NCBI RefSeq assembly: GCF_046159715.1
Contig: NZ_JBJXCT010000011.1
Coordinates: forward strand, 1 to 64,000
Reading direction: 5' to 3'
DNA: 64,000 nt
Source: Pampinifervens sp037481935
GTDB lineage: Bacteria > Aquificota > Aquificia > Aquificales > Aquificaceae
Each line of letters begins with the position of its first letter. Positions within the stretch are counted from its first letter, which is position 1. The notes below the pieces were generated by a model that made no database searches, had not been told where the DNA came from, and worked only from the letters and a program-made list of their open reading frames with translations. Below are positions 39,645-47,321 of this stretch, piece by piece. Made by a program: the position numbers and the translations under genes.

Positions 39645-39713
39645 AAGGTATCCGCTAAATAGTCCTGTAATTCTTACAGGTGAGGTTTTAGCTGCCAATT
39701 TTGGAAGCCTCCG
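39619..39713 (+). CRISPR. Two-repeat CRISPR remnant
   Basis: Repeat 1 (39619-39647, 29 bases) reads GTTTTAGCCGCCAATTGTGG then GATTGAAAG, the typical ATTGAAA end of Cas6-processed repeats, with a short CCGC/GTGG stem (one G-U). A 37-base spacer (39648-39684) follows. Repeat 2 (39685-39713) matches 17 of the first 19 bases (GTTTTAGCTGCCAATTTTGG) but has lost the ATTGAAA end, as last repeats often do. The spacer contains a palindrome (39664-39680). Any leader would have been on the cas6 side and is gone. Confidence 0.65.
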
Positions 39714-39740
39714 GTTTAGAGTCGTAAGAGAGATTAAAAT

Positions 39741-40376
39741 ATGGTAGTGCCCGTTGATGTTGACCAGCTTTTTCAACTCACAAACTTGGTGGGTATAGTT
39801 ACATTTTCAGTAGCTGGTGCCCTCAAAGGAATAAGGGAAGGGCTTGACCTTCTTGGAATAGCCACTCTAGGTGTGGTAACTGCTCTTGGTGGAGGTATGC
39901 TCAGGGACATAATGGTGGGAAAGATTCCAAACGCTCTCCTATCACCCTATGACATGAGCCTTGCCCTTTTGGGTGTTCTCATATCACTGCTTCTTCACAC
40001 AAGAATCAAAAGACAGCTTGAAAACAGGTATGCCTTTCTCTTACTTGATGCCGTAGGGCTGTCAGCCTTTACCACCACGGGTGCTATTCTGGCTTACAGC
40101 ACAGGTGTGTCCTTTTATGGTGTTGTGCTCCTCGCCACCATCACTGGCGTAGGTGGAGGTGCAATAGGGGACATACTTCTCAGACGGGTCCCATGGGTGC
40201 TGAAAGAAGACTTCTACGCCACATGTAGCATAATCGGGTCAGTGGTCTTTTATGTAAGTATGGAAATCATTCAGAATATTACCCTTTCCTCACTAGCATG
40301 CACCCTCAGTACCCTCATACTGCGTATACTTGCAATTGTTTATGGGTGGAGGCTGCCGAGGATTGTGAGAGGATAG
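39741..40376 (+). CDS. TRIC/YicG-family (UPF0126) membrane channel
   Basis: A 211-residue protein with seven membrane helices made of two homologous halves: NLVGIVTFSVAGALKGIREGLDLLG with LGGGMLRDIMVG in the first, and DAVGLSAFTTTGAILAYSTG with GVGGGAIGDILL in the second. Prokaryotic TRIC channels pass potassium and other cations as trimers. TAAAAT directly abuts the ATG, so the true start may be the in-frame GTG at 39747. The promoter sits just past the CRISPR remnant. Confidence 0.85.
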   Translation: MVVPVDVDQLFQLTNLVGIVTFSVAGALKGIREGLDLLGIATLGVVTALGGGMLRDIMVGKIPNALLSPYDMSLALLGVLISLLLHTRIKRQLENRYAFLLLDAVGLSAFTTTGAILAYSTGVSFYGVVLLATITGVGGGAIGDILLRRVPWVLKEDFYATCSIIGSVVFYVSMEIIQNITLSSLACTLSTLILRILAIVYGWRLPRIVRG

Positions 40377-40402
40377 CTAATATAATAGCAATTATATTAA
40401 CA
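40375..40402. other. dif-like site near a Xer recombinase gene
   Basis: A 28-base stretch has the shape of a chromosome dimer resolution site: arm AGCTAATATAA, hexamer TAGCAA, arm TTATATTAACA. The right arm resembles the XerD arm TTATGTTAAAT (8 of 11) and the left arm ends ATAA like XerC arms. The inner TAATATAA-TAGCAA-TTATATTA is a perfect 8-6-8 dyad. It overlaps the end of the channel gene and lies 0.7 kb before the recombinase. It also contains TATAAT on both strands, so a promoter core is the rival reading. Confidence 0.4.
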
Positions 40403-40425
40403 CAGACGGAGCGGGTCTGTTTAAC

Positions 40426-40463
40426 TGACATCTGTTGACATCTGACATCAGACATTATAAAAT
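40426..40463 (+). promoter_or_regulatory. Promoter with TGACATC operator repeats before the HTH gene
   Basis: TTGACA (40435-40440) and TAAAAT (40458-40463) are exactly 17 bases apart, a near-perfect sigma-70 promoter. Three TGACATC repeats (40426-40432, 40436-40442, 40443-40449) overlap the -35 and spacer; TCTGACATCAGA (40441-40452) adds a dyad. A bound protein would block the polymerase, so autorepression by the HTH protein encoded next is a fair guess. Confidence 0.6.
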
Positions 40464-40491
40464 TCTGTCAAAATATTGAAAGGAGGCTGTC

Positions 40492-41124
40492 ATGGAGAAT
40501 GACAGGGGATTTGTCAAAGTGAAGGCATCCGAATACGCCCAGCTCATGGACCTGTCTCTCAACACGGTAAAGAATCGTATAAGGGCCGGGGTCTTGAAGG
40601 GAGGCAAGGAGGAAGATGGTATATGGTATGTTTACCTTACTCAGGAAGAGCTGGAACACATAAGAGGTTTTAGAGAGGTTCAGGAAGATAGAAACAGGAG
40701 CCTTCAATCAAACCTTGAGGGGCTGAAATCAACCCTTGAAGGTAGTTTAATAGCCACATACATGTCCGCACTTATGCAGAAGGAACAGCAGAAAGAACAA
40801 CTTCTTCATGAACTCTCAAGTCTTTATACGCTCCTTGCTATAAGGGAGAAGGAGATGGAGTTTTTATTGAAAGAGCTTGAAAACACTAAGGAAAGATGCA
40901 GAGAAAAGGAGCTGGAAAACCAGAAGTTAAAGGGGATAATAGAAGAGAAGGAAGAAGTAATCAAAAGGCTTCAAGAAGAACTGAGAGAGAAGGAGCATAT
41001 TCTGAACCAGAAGGAGCTGGAACTCCAGAGGGTTGTGCTGGACAAAGACAGAGAGTTACTAAGCAAGGAAATGGAACTATCTACCCTTCGCATGGAACTG
41101 GAGAAGAGAAAGAAGAAGGAATAA
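40492..41124 (+). CDS. HTH-domain protein with a long C-terminal coiled coil
   Basis: A 210-residue protein. Residues about 5-60 form a MerR-like or excisionase-like helix-turn-helix (KASEYAQLMDLSLNTVKNRI then GIWYVYLTQEEL as the wing). Residues about 65-210 are a nearly unbroken coiled coil rich in Glu, Lys and Leu. Such proteins occur next to tyrosine recombinases or plasmid partition genes. AAAGGAGG precedes the ATG. The recombinase gene follows after 13 bases, so they are one operon. Function: likely DNA-binding accessory or autorepressor; unproven. Confidence 0.65.
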   Translation: MENDRGFVKVKASEYAQLMDLSLNTVKNRIRAGVLKGGKEEDGIWYVYLTQEELEHIRGFREVQEDRNRSLQSNLEGLKSTLEGSLIATYMSALMQKEQQKEQLLHELSSLYTLLAIREKEMEFLLKELENTKERCREKELENQKLKGIIEEKEEVIKRLQEELREKEHILNQKELELQRVVLDKDRELLSKEMELSTLRMELEKRKKKE

Positions 41125-41137
41125 AATTAATAAGACC

Positions 41138-42001
41138 ATGGACGGGCTTTTAGACCTCTGGGTTAAGAGCCTGAGCAGGACAAAGAGCCAAAGGACTGTA
41201 ATCACCTACAGCATGTGTCTTGCCTCTTTTCAGAAACATGTAGGTAAGGGCATGAATCTTCTCGAAATTGAACCCATGAAGGTTTTTTCATACATTGACT
41301 CCTCTGAGCTTTCTGTAACCTCTCTTCTGACCCACCTCTCTGCTATAAAGCATTTTTATAAATTCGCCTTTAGAAGGGGATGGCTTAGCAAGGAACAGTT
41401 CTCCGAGCTTGAAGCAGTTATTGAAGAGATAAGGGAAGACCTTTCAGGCTCCAGGTCGCAGAAAAGCCCGAAAGCTCTCAGCAAGGAAGAATTGAGCAAA
41501 ATCTTTGAAACGGTAAGAAATACAAAGTACGAGCGTGTATATAGCCTTCTTCTATACAGTGGTATAAGGCTTTCTGAATATGCCCAGCTCAGAAGGGAGT
41601 TCTTTCAGAGGGACAGGAACAATATATACTGGCTGAGACTGCCTGCGGAGGTAACCAAGAGGGGGAAGGAAAGACTGGTTCCCATAATGGGTCCATCAAA
41701 AGAGGAGACCATGAGCATAAACGAAAAGCTTGATTACTGGCTTCAGGATTACGATGCTTTCATTATGGTAAAGGCAGGTTCTTTGCAGGTCTATACCAAC
41801 AGGCTTTCTCAAAGACTGGGCATTCCCTTTTCTGTGCATAGCTTCAGGCATACATACATAACGAACCTTGTAAACTCAGGCTTTCCTGCAGAGGTGGTAA
41901 AGGAGTTTGCAGGACACTCAAATGTAAAGACAACCATAGACATATACTACCGTTTCAGTCAGGAGAGGGCAAGGATCATGGTGGAGAACTTTCTCAGATG
42001 A
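41138..42001 (+). CDS. xer: Xer-type tyrosine recombinase
   Basis: A 287-residue site-specific recombinase. N-terminal SAM-like core-binding domain (about 1-100), then the catalytic domain with R in LLLYSGIRLSEYAQLR, K in VTKRGKERLVPI, HSFRHTY (H-x-x-R), H in FAGHSNV and the nucleophile Tyr in TIDIYYRF. Its length and layout suit a chromosomal XerC/D/H; a phage integrase is possible but there are no phage genes nearby. It may act on the dif-like site upstream. The end overlaps trmD (ATGA). Confidence 0.85.
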   Translation: MDGLLDLWVKSLSRTKSQRTVITYSMCLASFQKHVGKGMNLLEIEPMKVFSYIDSSELSVTSLLTHLSAIKHFYKFAFRRGWLSKEQFSELEAVIEEIREDLSGSRSQKSPKALSKEELSKIFETVRNTKYERVYSLLLYSGIRLSEYAQLRREFFQRDRNNIYWLRLPAEVTKRGKERLVPIMGPSKEETMSINEKLDYWLQDYDAFIMVKAGSLQVYTNRLSQRLGIPFSVHSFRHTYITNLVNSGFPAEVVKEFAGHSNVKTTIDIYYRFSQERARIMVENFLR

Positions 42002-42852
42002 AGTTCTTTGTTTTCACCATCTTCCCTCAGGTCATTGAATGCTACGCCAGCTACGGCATAGTAAAACAGGCTCTAAAAAAGGGTGCCCTTGAGCTTTTTG
42101 TCCTTGACCTGAGAGACTTTGCTCACAAGAGACAGGTGGATGATAACGCCTACGGCGGACATCCGGGTATGGTGATAAAGCCAGAGCCTGTCTTCGGAGC
42201 ATACGAGCATGTAATGAAAAACTTTGGCAAGCCCCACACCATAATCCCACAGCCTTGGGGCAGAAGGCTCACTCAGGCAGACCTTGACAGGCTATCAAAG
42301 TTGGAGAGCATTGCAGTCATATGCGGGAGGTATGAGGGGCTGGATGAGAGGGTCAGCGCGCTGGCGGATGAGGAGCTATCCTTAGGGGACTTTGTGCTGG
42401 CTGGGGGTGAGCTTCTGGCTCTTGTGCTTCTTGAAGGCATAGCAAGGCTTCTACCGGGAGTCCTTGGCGAGCCTGAGAGTATAAGAAAAGACTCTTTCAG
42501 AAGATGGCTGGGTGCACCCGTATACACCAGACCTGCAGAGTTCATGGGGATGAAGGTGCCTGAGGTGCTTCTCTCGGGCAACCATCAGCTCATAAGCCTG
42601 TGGGAGCTGTGGCACTCCATAGAGAGAACCTTCAGGCTCAGAAGAGACCTTATTCCGGAATACATGAACAACTTAGAGAGCTCCATGCTCTCATCTATAA
42701 TGGAAGGTAAGAGATTTGAAGAGTGGCTGGAGGAGGTGGGTTATGAAAGAGCTGTTAAGAGCCTTCAGAGCGTGCAACTATCTGGCTGTGGGGATGATTT
42801 ATCTGAGGGACAATCCCCTTCTGAAGGAGCCCCTCAAGAGAGAACACCTTAA
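41998..42852 (+). CDS. trmD: tRNA (guanine-N1)-methyltransferase TrmD with an overlap-encoded tail
   Basis: Methylates G37 of tRNAs to keep the reading frame. The 284-residue product has the SPOUT knot motifs DDNAYGGHPGMVIKP, ICGRYEGLDERV, LSLGDFVLAGGE, and the C-terminal SWELWHSIERTF-like region (LWELWHSIERTFRLRRDL). Normal TrmD is about 230-255 residues; the last ~36 residues here lie in the overlap with phosphoketolase and look like low-complexity out-of-frame translation (SEGQSPSEGAPQERTP). It is cut off from rimM, rpsP and rplS. Confidence 0.93.
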   Translation: MKFFVFTIFPQVIECYASYGIVKQALKKGALELFVLDLRDFAHKRQVDDNAYGGHPGMVIKPEPVFGAYEHVMKNFGKPHTIIPQPWGRRLTQADLDRLSKLESIAVICGRYEGLDERVSALADEELSLGDFVLAGGELLALVLLEGIARLLPGVLGEPESIRKDSFRRWLGAPVYTRPAEFMGMKVPEVLLSGNHQLISLWELWHSIERTFRLRRDLIPEYMNNLESSMLSSIMEGKRFEEWLEEVGYERAVKSLQSVQLSGCGDDLSEGQSPSEGAPQERTP

Positions 42853-45121
42853 GAGAAGACTGCTGGGACACTGGGGAGCAAGCCCCAACATAAGCCTTGT
42901 GTATCTGGCTGCAAGCTATACACTCAGAAGATACTCTGTGAACTCCCTTCTTGTGGTGGGTCCCGGACATGGAGCACCCGGATACATAGCGCCTCTCTAC
43001 CTTGAGGGAACTCTTACCAGCTTCTATCCGGAGTTTTCAAGGGACGCAGAGGGTATGAAGAAACTTTTTAAGTCCTTTTCCTTTCCCGGTGGTCTTGGTA
43101 GCCACTGCACTCCCGAGCTTCCGGGCTCCATACAGGAGGGAGGAGAGCTTGGCTATAGCCTATCTCACGCCTTCGGTGCTGTCTTTGACAACCCTGACCT
43201 CGTGGCAGTTGCCATAGTGGGTGATGGTGAGGCGGAGACTGGACCGCTCGCCACCGCCTGGCATTCTAGCAAGTTCCTCAACCCCCAGAGGGATGGGCTG
43301 GTTTTGCCAGTGCTATCACTAAACGGCTACAAGATAAACAACCCCACCCTGTTTGCGAGGATTCCAAGGGAAGAGCTCATAAGCCTTCTGAGAGGCTACG
43401 GCTATGAGCCCCTCTGGGTGGAGGGAGAGGAGCCTGAAGAGGTGATGGGTCAGATGCTTCAGGCTGTGGAGACCGCCTTTGAAAGGCTCATGGAGCTCAG
43501 AGGAAAGGCTATAAGACCCGTGCTTCCCGCCATAGTCCTCAAGACTCCCAAGGGATGGACTGCACCAAAGGAATTTAGGGGAAGATACATTGAGGGCTAC
43601 TGGAGGTCCCATCAGGTTCCCCTGTCAGAGGTGCACGAAAATCCCGAAAGCCTGCGTCTTCTTGAAGAGTGGCTCAGGAGCTACGGACCTCAGGAGCTCT
43701 TTGACGCAGAGGGAAAGCCCCTCATAGACTGTCGTGAGGTCTTTCCCGAGGAGGGCAGAAGGCTTGGAGACACGCCCTACGCCAACGGTGGACTGCTGAG
43801 AAAGCCCCTTGAACTGCCAGAGGCCGAGAGGTTTGAGGTGGAAAAGTTTACACTTCACAGCAACACTCTCCCTCTGGGATACTATCTGAGGGAAGTTCTG
43901 AAGAGAAATCCCCGCAGCTTCAGGGTCTTTGGTCCTGATGAGACCGCCTCCAACAGACTCCATCCCACCTTTGAGGAGGGAAAGGCATGGATGCTGGAAA
44001 GGCTACCGGTAGACGAAGACGAAGGTCATCTCAGCCCCGTGGGCAGGGTGATGGAGATGCTCTCAGAACATACGGTGGAGGGCTGGCTGGAGGGATACCT
44101 GCTTACAGGCAGGCATGGAATTCTGAGCACCTACGAGGGCTTTGCCCCCATAATAACCTCCATGGTAAACCAGTTTGGAAAGTGGCTGGACATTTCACTG
44201 GATGTGCCATGGAGGGCACCCATAAGCTCTCTCAACCTCCTTCTTACCTCCGTGGTCTGGAGGCAGGACCACAACGGCTTTACCCATCAGGACCCCGGGT
44301 TTATAAACAGCATAGTGGACAAGTGGCCCAATGTGGTCAGGCTCTACTTTCCCTGCGATGCTAACACCCTTCTGGCAACTGCGGAGCTGTGCCTTAAATC
44401 CACCAACAGGGTAAACATCATAGTGGTGGACAAACAGGTCCATCCCCAGTATCTGAGCTATGAGGGGGCTTATAGGCATGCCATAAAGGGCATAGGAATA
44501 TTTGACTTTGCAAGCACGCACACGGATAGAGAACCCGATGTGGTGCTCGCAAGCTGTGGTGACATACCCACCAAGGAGGGGGTATGTGCCTCTTTTATTC
44601 TGAGGGAGTTTTTCCCCGACCTTGCCATCAGGTTTGTGAACGTGGTCAACCTCTTCAGGCTTACTCCCGATAGCGAGCATCCCGACGGTCTCCCCGACAG
44701 GGACTTTGACGCCTACTTTACCACAGACAGACCCATAATCTTCAACTTCCACGGATATCCGTGGCTTATACACAGGCTCACCTACCGCAGGAAGAACCAC
44801 AAAAACCTCCATGTGAGAGGCTACAGGGAAAACAGAAGGTTCGGCATAGACGCCACCCAGATACAGCCCTTCCTCAGGGGAAGGGGTGGTATTACCACGC
44901 CCCTCCAGCTTGCCATAATAAACCAGATAGACCGTTTCAGTATAGCCATAGACGTGATTCAGAGAACGCCCACACTGCAGGCAAAAGGAGGAAAATACAT
45001 AGACCTTCTAAAGGACATGCAGATAAGGGCTTTAAAGCATGCCTACGAGGAGGGAGTAGATGACCCGGAGTTTTCCGACGAGAACTTTCTTGTGCCTGAA
45101 TTACGGAAGTTCCTCCCTTAA
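42743..45121 (+). CDS. xfp: Xylulose-5-phosphate/fructose-6-phosphate phosphoketolase
   Basis: A thiamine-diphosphate enzyme that splits xylulose-5-P (or fructose-6-P) with phosphate to give acetyl-phosphate and a shorter sugar phosphate. The 792-residue product has LLGHWGASPNISLVYLA, GPGHGAPGYIAPLYLEG, FPGGLGSHCTPELPGSI and GDGEAETGP (the ThDP motif), and later GPDETASNRL and WRQDHNGFTHQDPG. The ATG at 42743 has GGAGGT and fits the family start, giving a 110-base overlap with trmD. The end overlaps ackA by 62 bases. Confidence 0.95.
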   Translation: MKELLRAFRACNYLAVGMIYLRDNPLLKEPLKREHLKRRLLGHWGASPNISLVYLAASYTLRRYSVNSLLVVGPGHGAPGYIAPLYLEGTLTSFYPEFSRDAEGMKKLFKSFSFPGGLGSHCTPELPGSIQEGGELGYSLSHAFGAVFDNPDLVAVAIVGDGEAETGPLATAWHSSKFLNPQRDGLVLPVLSLNGYKINNPTLFARIPREELISLLRGYGYEPLWVEGEEPEEVMGQMLQAVETAFERLMELRGKAIRPVLPAIVLKTPKGWTAPKEFRGRYIEGYWRSHQVPLSEVHENPESLRLLEEWLRSYGPQELFDAEGKPLIDCREVFPEEGRRLGDTPYANGGLLRKPLELPEAERFEVEKFTLHSNTLPLGYYLREVLKRNPRSFRVFGPDETASNRLHPTFEEGKAWMLERLPVDEDEGHLSPVGRVMEMLSEHTVEGWLEGYLLTGRHGILSTYEGFAPIITSMVNQFGKWLDISLDVPWRAPISSLNLLLTSVVWRQDHNGFTHQDPGFINSIVDKWPNVVRLYFPCDANTLLATAELCLKSTNRVNIIVVDKQVHPQYLSYEGAYRHAIKGIGIFDFASTHTDREPDVVLASCGDIPTKEGVCASFILREFFPDLAIRFVNVVNLFRLTPDSEHPDGLPDRDFDAYFTTDRPIIFNFHGYPWLIHRLTYRRKNHKNLHVRGYRENRRFGIDATQIQPFLRGRGGITTPLQLAIINQIDRFSIAIDVIQRTPTLQAKGGKYIDLLKDMQIRALKHAYEEGVDDPEFSDENFLVPELRKFLP

Positions 45122-46169
45122 GTATGCTATGTTTTCTGAAGATAGGGAGCTTCTCAGACAGAAGAAAAGTCTGACATGCATAGAGGAACTGCCATCTCTA
45201 ATACACCAGATTGCAGAAAGTCTGCCAGAGCACCCTCAGTATGTCCTCCACAGGGTAGTGCACGGCATGGAACACGAAAGCCCCATGCGGATAACAGAGG
45301 AGACGCTCAAGATTCTGGAAGAACTCACCCGCATAAACCCCCTCCACAACTCCATAGCTTTTGAGGGCATAAGTTTGAGCCTTCAGCTTTTTGGAAATAG
45401 CGAGCATTACGCCATTTTTGACACAGACTTTCACAGGAGCATACCCGAATACGCAAGGCTTTACGGAGTGGACTACCAGCTATACAGCCAAGGCATAAAG
45501 AAGTATGGCTTTCACGGCATATCTTACTCCTACCTCCTGAGTAAATCTGAAGAGCTTCTCAAGAAGAAAAGTCCCAGCCTTATAATGATGCACTTGGGGC
45601 AGGGGTGCAGCGTCTGTGCGGTAAAGGAAGGTGCGTCGGTGGATACTTCTATGGGTTTTACGCCCCTTGAGGGCCTTCTCATGGTCTCAAGACCTGGGGA
45701 CGTGGATGCGGGTGTCCTTCTTTACATGCTCCGCTCCGGAATGCCAGTGGAAGAGCTGGAAAGAAAACTCTACCGGGAGGCTGGTATAAGAGCCATAGCG
45801 GGAGTTTCCAGCTTTGAGGAGCTCATGGCTATGAAAAAAGGAGGAGATGAAAGGGCAGACCTTGCCTTCAGGGCTTTCCTTCACAGGCTTGTAAAGTATG
45901 TGGGTGCCTACTGGTTTCTTCTTGAGGGGAATGTGGATGCTCTTGTGTTCTCTGGGGGCATAGGGGAGAACAGCCCTGAAGTGAGAGAGGAGCTCTGTAG
46001 AAGGCTTGCCTTTTTGGGTGTAAGGCTTGACATTGATGCAAACAGGAAGAGCTGTAAGGTGATAAGCTCAGAGGAAAGCACCATAAAGGTCCTTGTGCTG
46101 AAAACGGATGAAGAGTTGCAGATGGTCAGCATACTTGCGGAATACCTTGAAGGTAATAAAATCATATAG
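45060..46169 (+). CDS. ackA: Acetate kinase
   Basis: Converts acetyl-phosphate and ADP to acetate and ATP (or the reverse). The 369-residue product has LNYGSSSLKY (usual LNxGSSSxK), HRVVHGME, FDTDFHRSIPE, KYGFHGISY, HLGQGCS and GGIGENSPEVRE. It is somewhat shorter than the common 395-400 residues. It starts inside xfp: the catalytic-Asn segment LNYGSSS lies within the 62-base overlap or just after it, so both ends are under dual constraint. Together with xfp it makes an acetyl-phosphate-to-ATP route. Confidence 0.93.
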   Translation: MTRSFPTRTFLCLNYGSSSLKYAMFSEDRELLRQKKSLTCIEELPSLIHQIAESLPEHPQYVLHRVVHGMEHESPMRITEETLKILEELTRINPLHNSIAFEGISLSLQLFGNSEHYAIFDTDFHRSIPEYARLYGVDYQLYSQGIKKYGFHGISYSYLLSKSEELLKKKSPSLIMMHLGQGCSVCAVKEGASVDTSMGFTPLEGLLMVSRPGDVDAGVLLYMLRSGMPVEELERKLYREAGIRAIAGVSSFEELMAMKKGGDERADLAFRAFLHRLVKYVGAYWFLLEGNVDALVFSGGIGENSPEVREELCRRLAFLGVRLDIDANRKSCKVISSEESTIKVLVLKTDEELQMVSILAEYLEGNKII

Positions 46170-46170
46170 C

Positions 46171-46392
46171 ATGGAGCTCTTATACAACATAGTGGACGAA
46201 AGAACCGCAAGCATTCTTGAAAAGCAGGAAAGGGACAAGCAAAAGTTGTTGAGTTATTTTCACCGGCTTGAGGAGAAGCAGGAAAGAGATAAACAGGAGC
46301 TAAAGGCGGAGATAAGACATCTCAACCAGAAGTTTGACAACATGATAAACCTGTTTGTAAGTTTATTAACACAGAAGAATAAGGAAAAATAG
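46171..46392 (+). CDS. Small coiled-coil protein of unknown function
   Basis: A 73-residue, highly charged protein that is one coiled coil: LEKQERDKQKLLSYFHRLEEKQERDKQELK contains a near-repeat of EKQERDKQ spaced 22 residues (three heptads) apart. The ATG at 46171 starts one base after the ackA stop. No strong ribosome site is visible, so translation may be coupled to ackA. No family is recognised; it could be a small adaptor or scaffold. Confidence 0.5.
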   Translation: MELLYNIVDERTASILEKQERDKQKLLSYFHRLEEKQERDKQELKAEIRHLNQKFDNMINLFVSLLTQKNKEK

Positions 46393-46403
46393 AGGAGGCA
46401 GTC

Positions 46404-47321
46404 ATGCGATACCTGAAGCTGGCTTTTTTACTGGTCTTTATTGCCTACGCCATGGCGCCGGAGATGAAACTCAGAAGAGTGCAGAAGGACATTTACATGG
46501 TCCGGGGTGTGGATGCACTGCCTTCTTTAGAAAACAGGGGCTTTATGTCCAATGCCTTTGCAGTGCTTACAGAGGAAGGCTGGGTGGTTGTAGATGCCCT
46601 TTCAACTCCTGAGCTTTCAAGGGAGTTTGTGCAAAACCTGATGAGGGTAAAGAAGGCTCCCGTAAAATACGCCATAATAACCCACTACCACCCAGACCAC
46701 TGGTATGGAGCGAAGAGCTATAGAGACCTCGGAGCCAAGATTGTGGCTCATAAAAAGCTGATGGAGTTCTACCAGTCGGGTGAGGCAAGGCTTGCCCTTG
46801 AGGGTGCAAAGCAGAGGTTTGGAGAGCTCTTCAAAAATGTGGACCTTGTCCCACCTGATGTGGTAGTAGAGGACAGGTATACGTTGAAGGCAGGGAGAAA
46901 GACCTTTGAGATAGTTTACATGGGACCTGCCCATACGGACAACGACCTCGTAGTTTACATGCCCACAGAGAAGGTTCTGTTTACGGGAGACCTCGTGCTG
47001 AAGGACCGTATTCCCTTTATGGGAGACAGGGGGGCGAGCTCAAAGGGGCTTGTGGAAGCTCTTCAGAAGATAAAGAAGATGGACGCAAAAGTTCTCCTTG
47101 GAGGACACAACGAGCCCATGGATATGTCCGCCGTTGACTTTACCCTTGGCTATGCGCAGTTCCTCAGGGAAGATATAAAAAGGCTGAAGGAACAGGGCAA
47201 GAGTATAGACGAGATAAGAGAAGCCCTGAAAGACAACCCCTACAGAAAATATGTCATGTATGATGCTTTCCACAATGCCAACCTTTTCAGGATAGACTCA
47301 GAGCTTGATATGGAGGAGTGA
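46404..47321 (+). CDS. Exported metallo-beta-lactamase-fold hydrolase
   Basis: A 305-residue protein with a signal peptide (MRYLKLAFLLVFIAYAMA) and an MBL fold. Metal ligands are in THYHPDHWYG (HxHxDH), then GPAHTDNDLV, FTGDLVL and GGHNEP. Exported MBL proteins of this type occur with Sox and quinoprotein-dehydrogenase systems (SoxH-like), but no such genes are adjacent, so the substrate is unknown. GGAGG precedes the ATG and the stop overlaps rimO as TGATG. Confidence 0.8.
   Translation: MRYLKLAFLLVFIAYAMAPEMKLRRVQKDIYMVRGVDALPSLENRGFMSNAFAVLTEEGWVVVDALSTPELSREFVQNLMRVKKAPVKYAIITHYHPDHWYGAKSYRDLGAKIVAHKKLMEFYQSGEARLALEGAKQRFGELFKNVDLVPPDVVVEDRYTLKAGRKTFEIVYMGPAHTDNDLVVYMPTEKVLFTGDLVLKDRIPFMGDRGASSKGLVEALQKIKKMDAKVLLGGHNEPMDMSAVDFTLGYAQFLREDIKRLKEQGKSIDEIREALKDNPYRKYVMYDAFHNANLFRIDSELDMEE

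Noticed and set aside
40402..40420. ACAGAC/GTCTGT hairpin as terminator of the channel gene
   Set aside because: The stem is only six pairs and is followed by just TT, too weak to call a terminator.
41138..42001. The tyrosine recombinase as part of a prophage or integrative element
   Set aside because: No phage, conjugation or attachment-repeat genes are near, and it is coupled to the housekeeping gene trmD. A cellular Xer is more likely.
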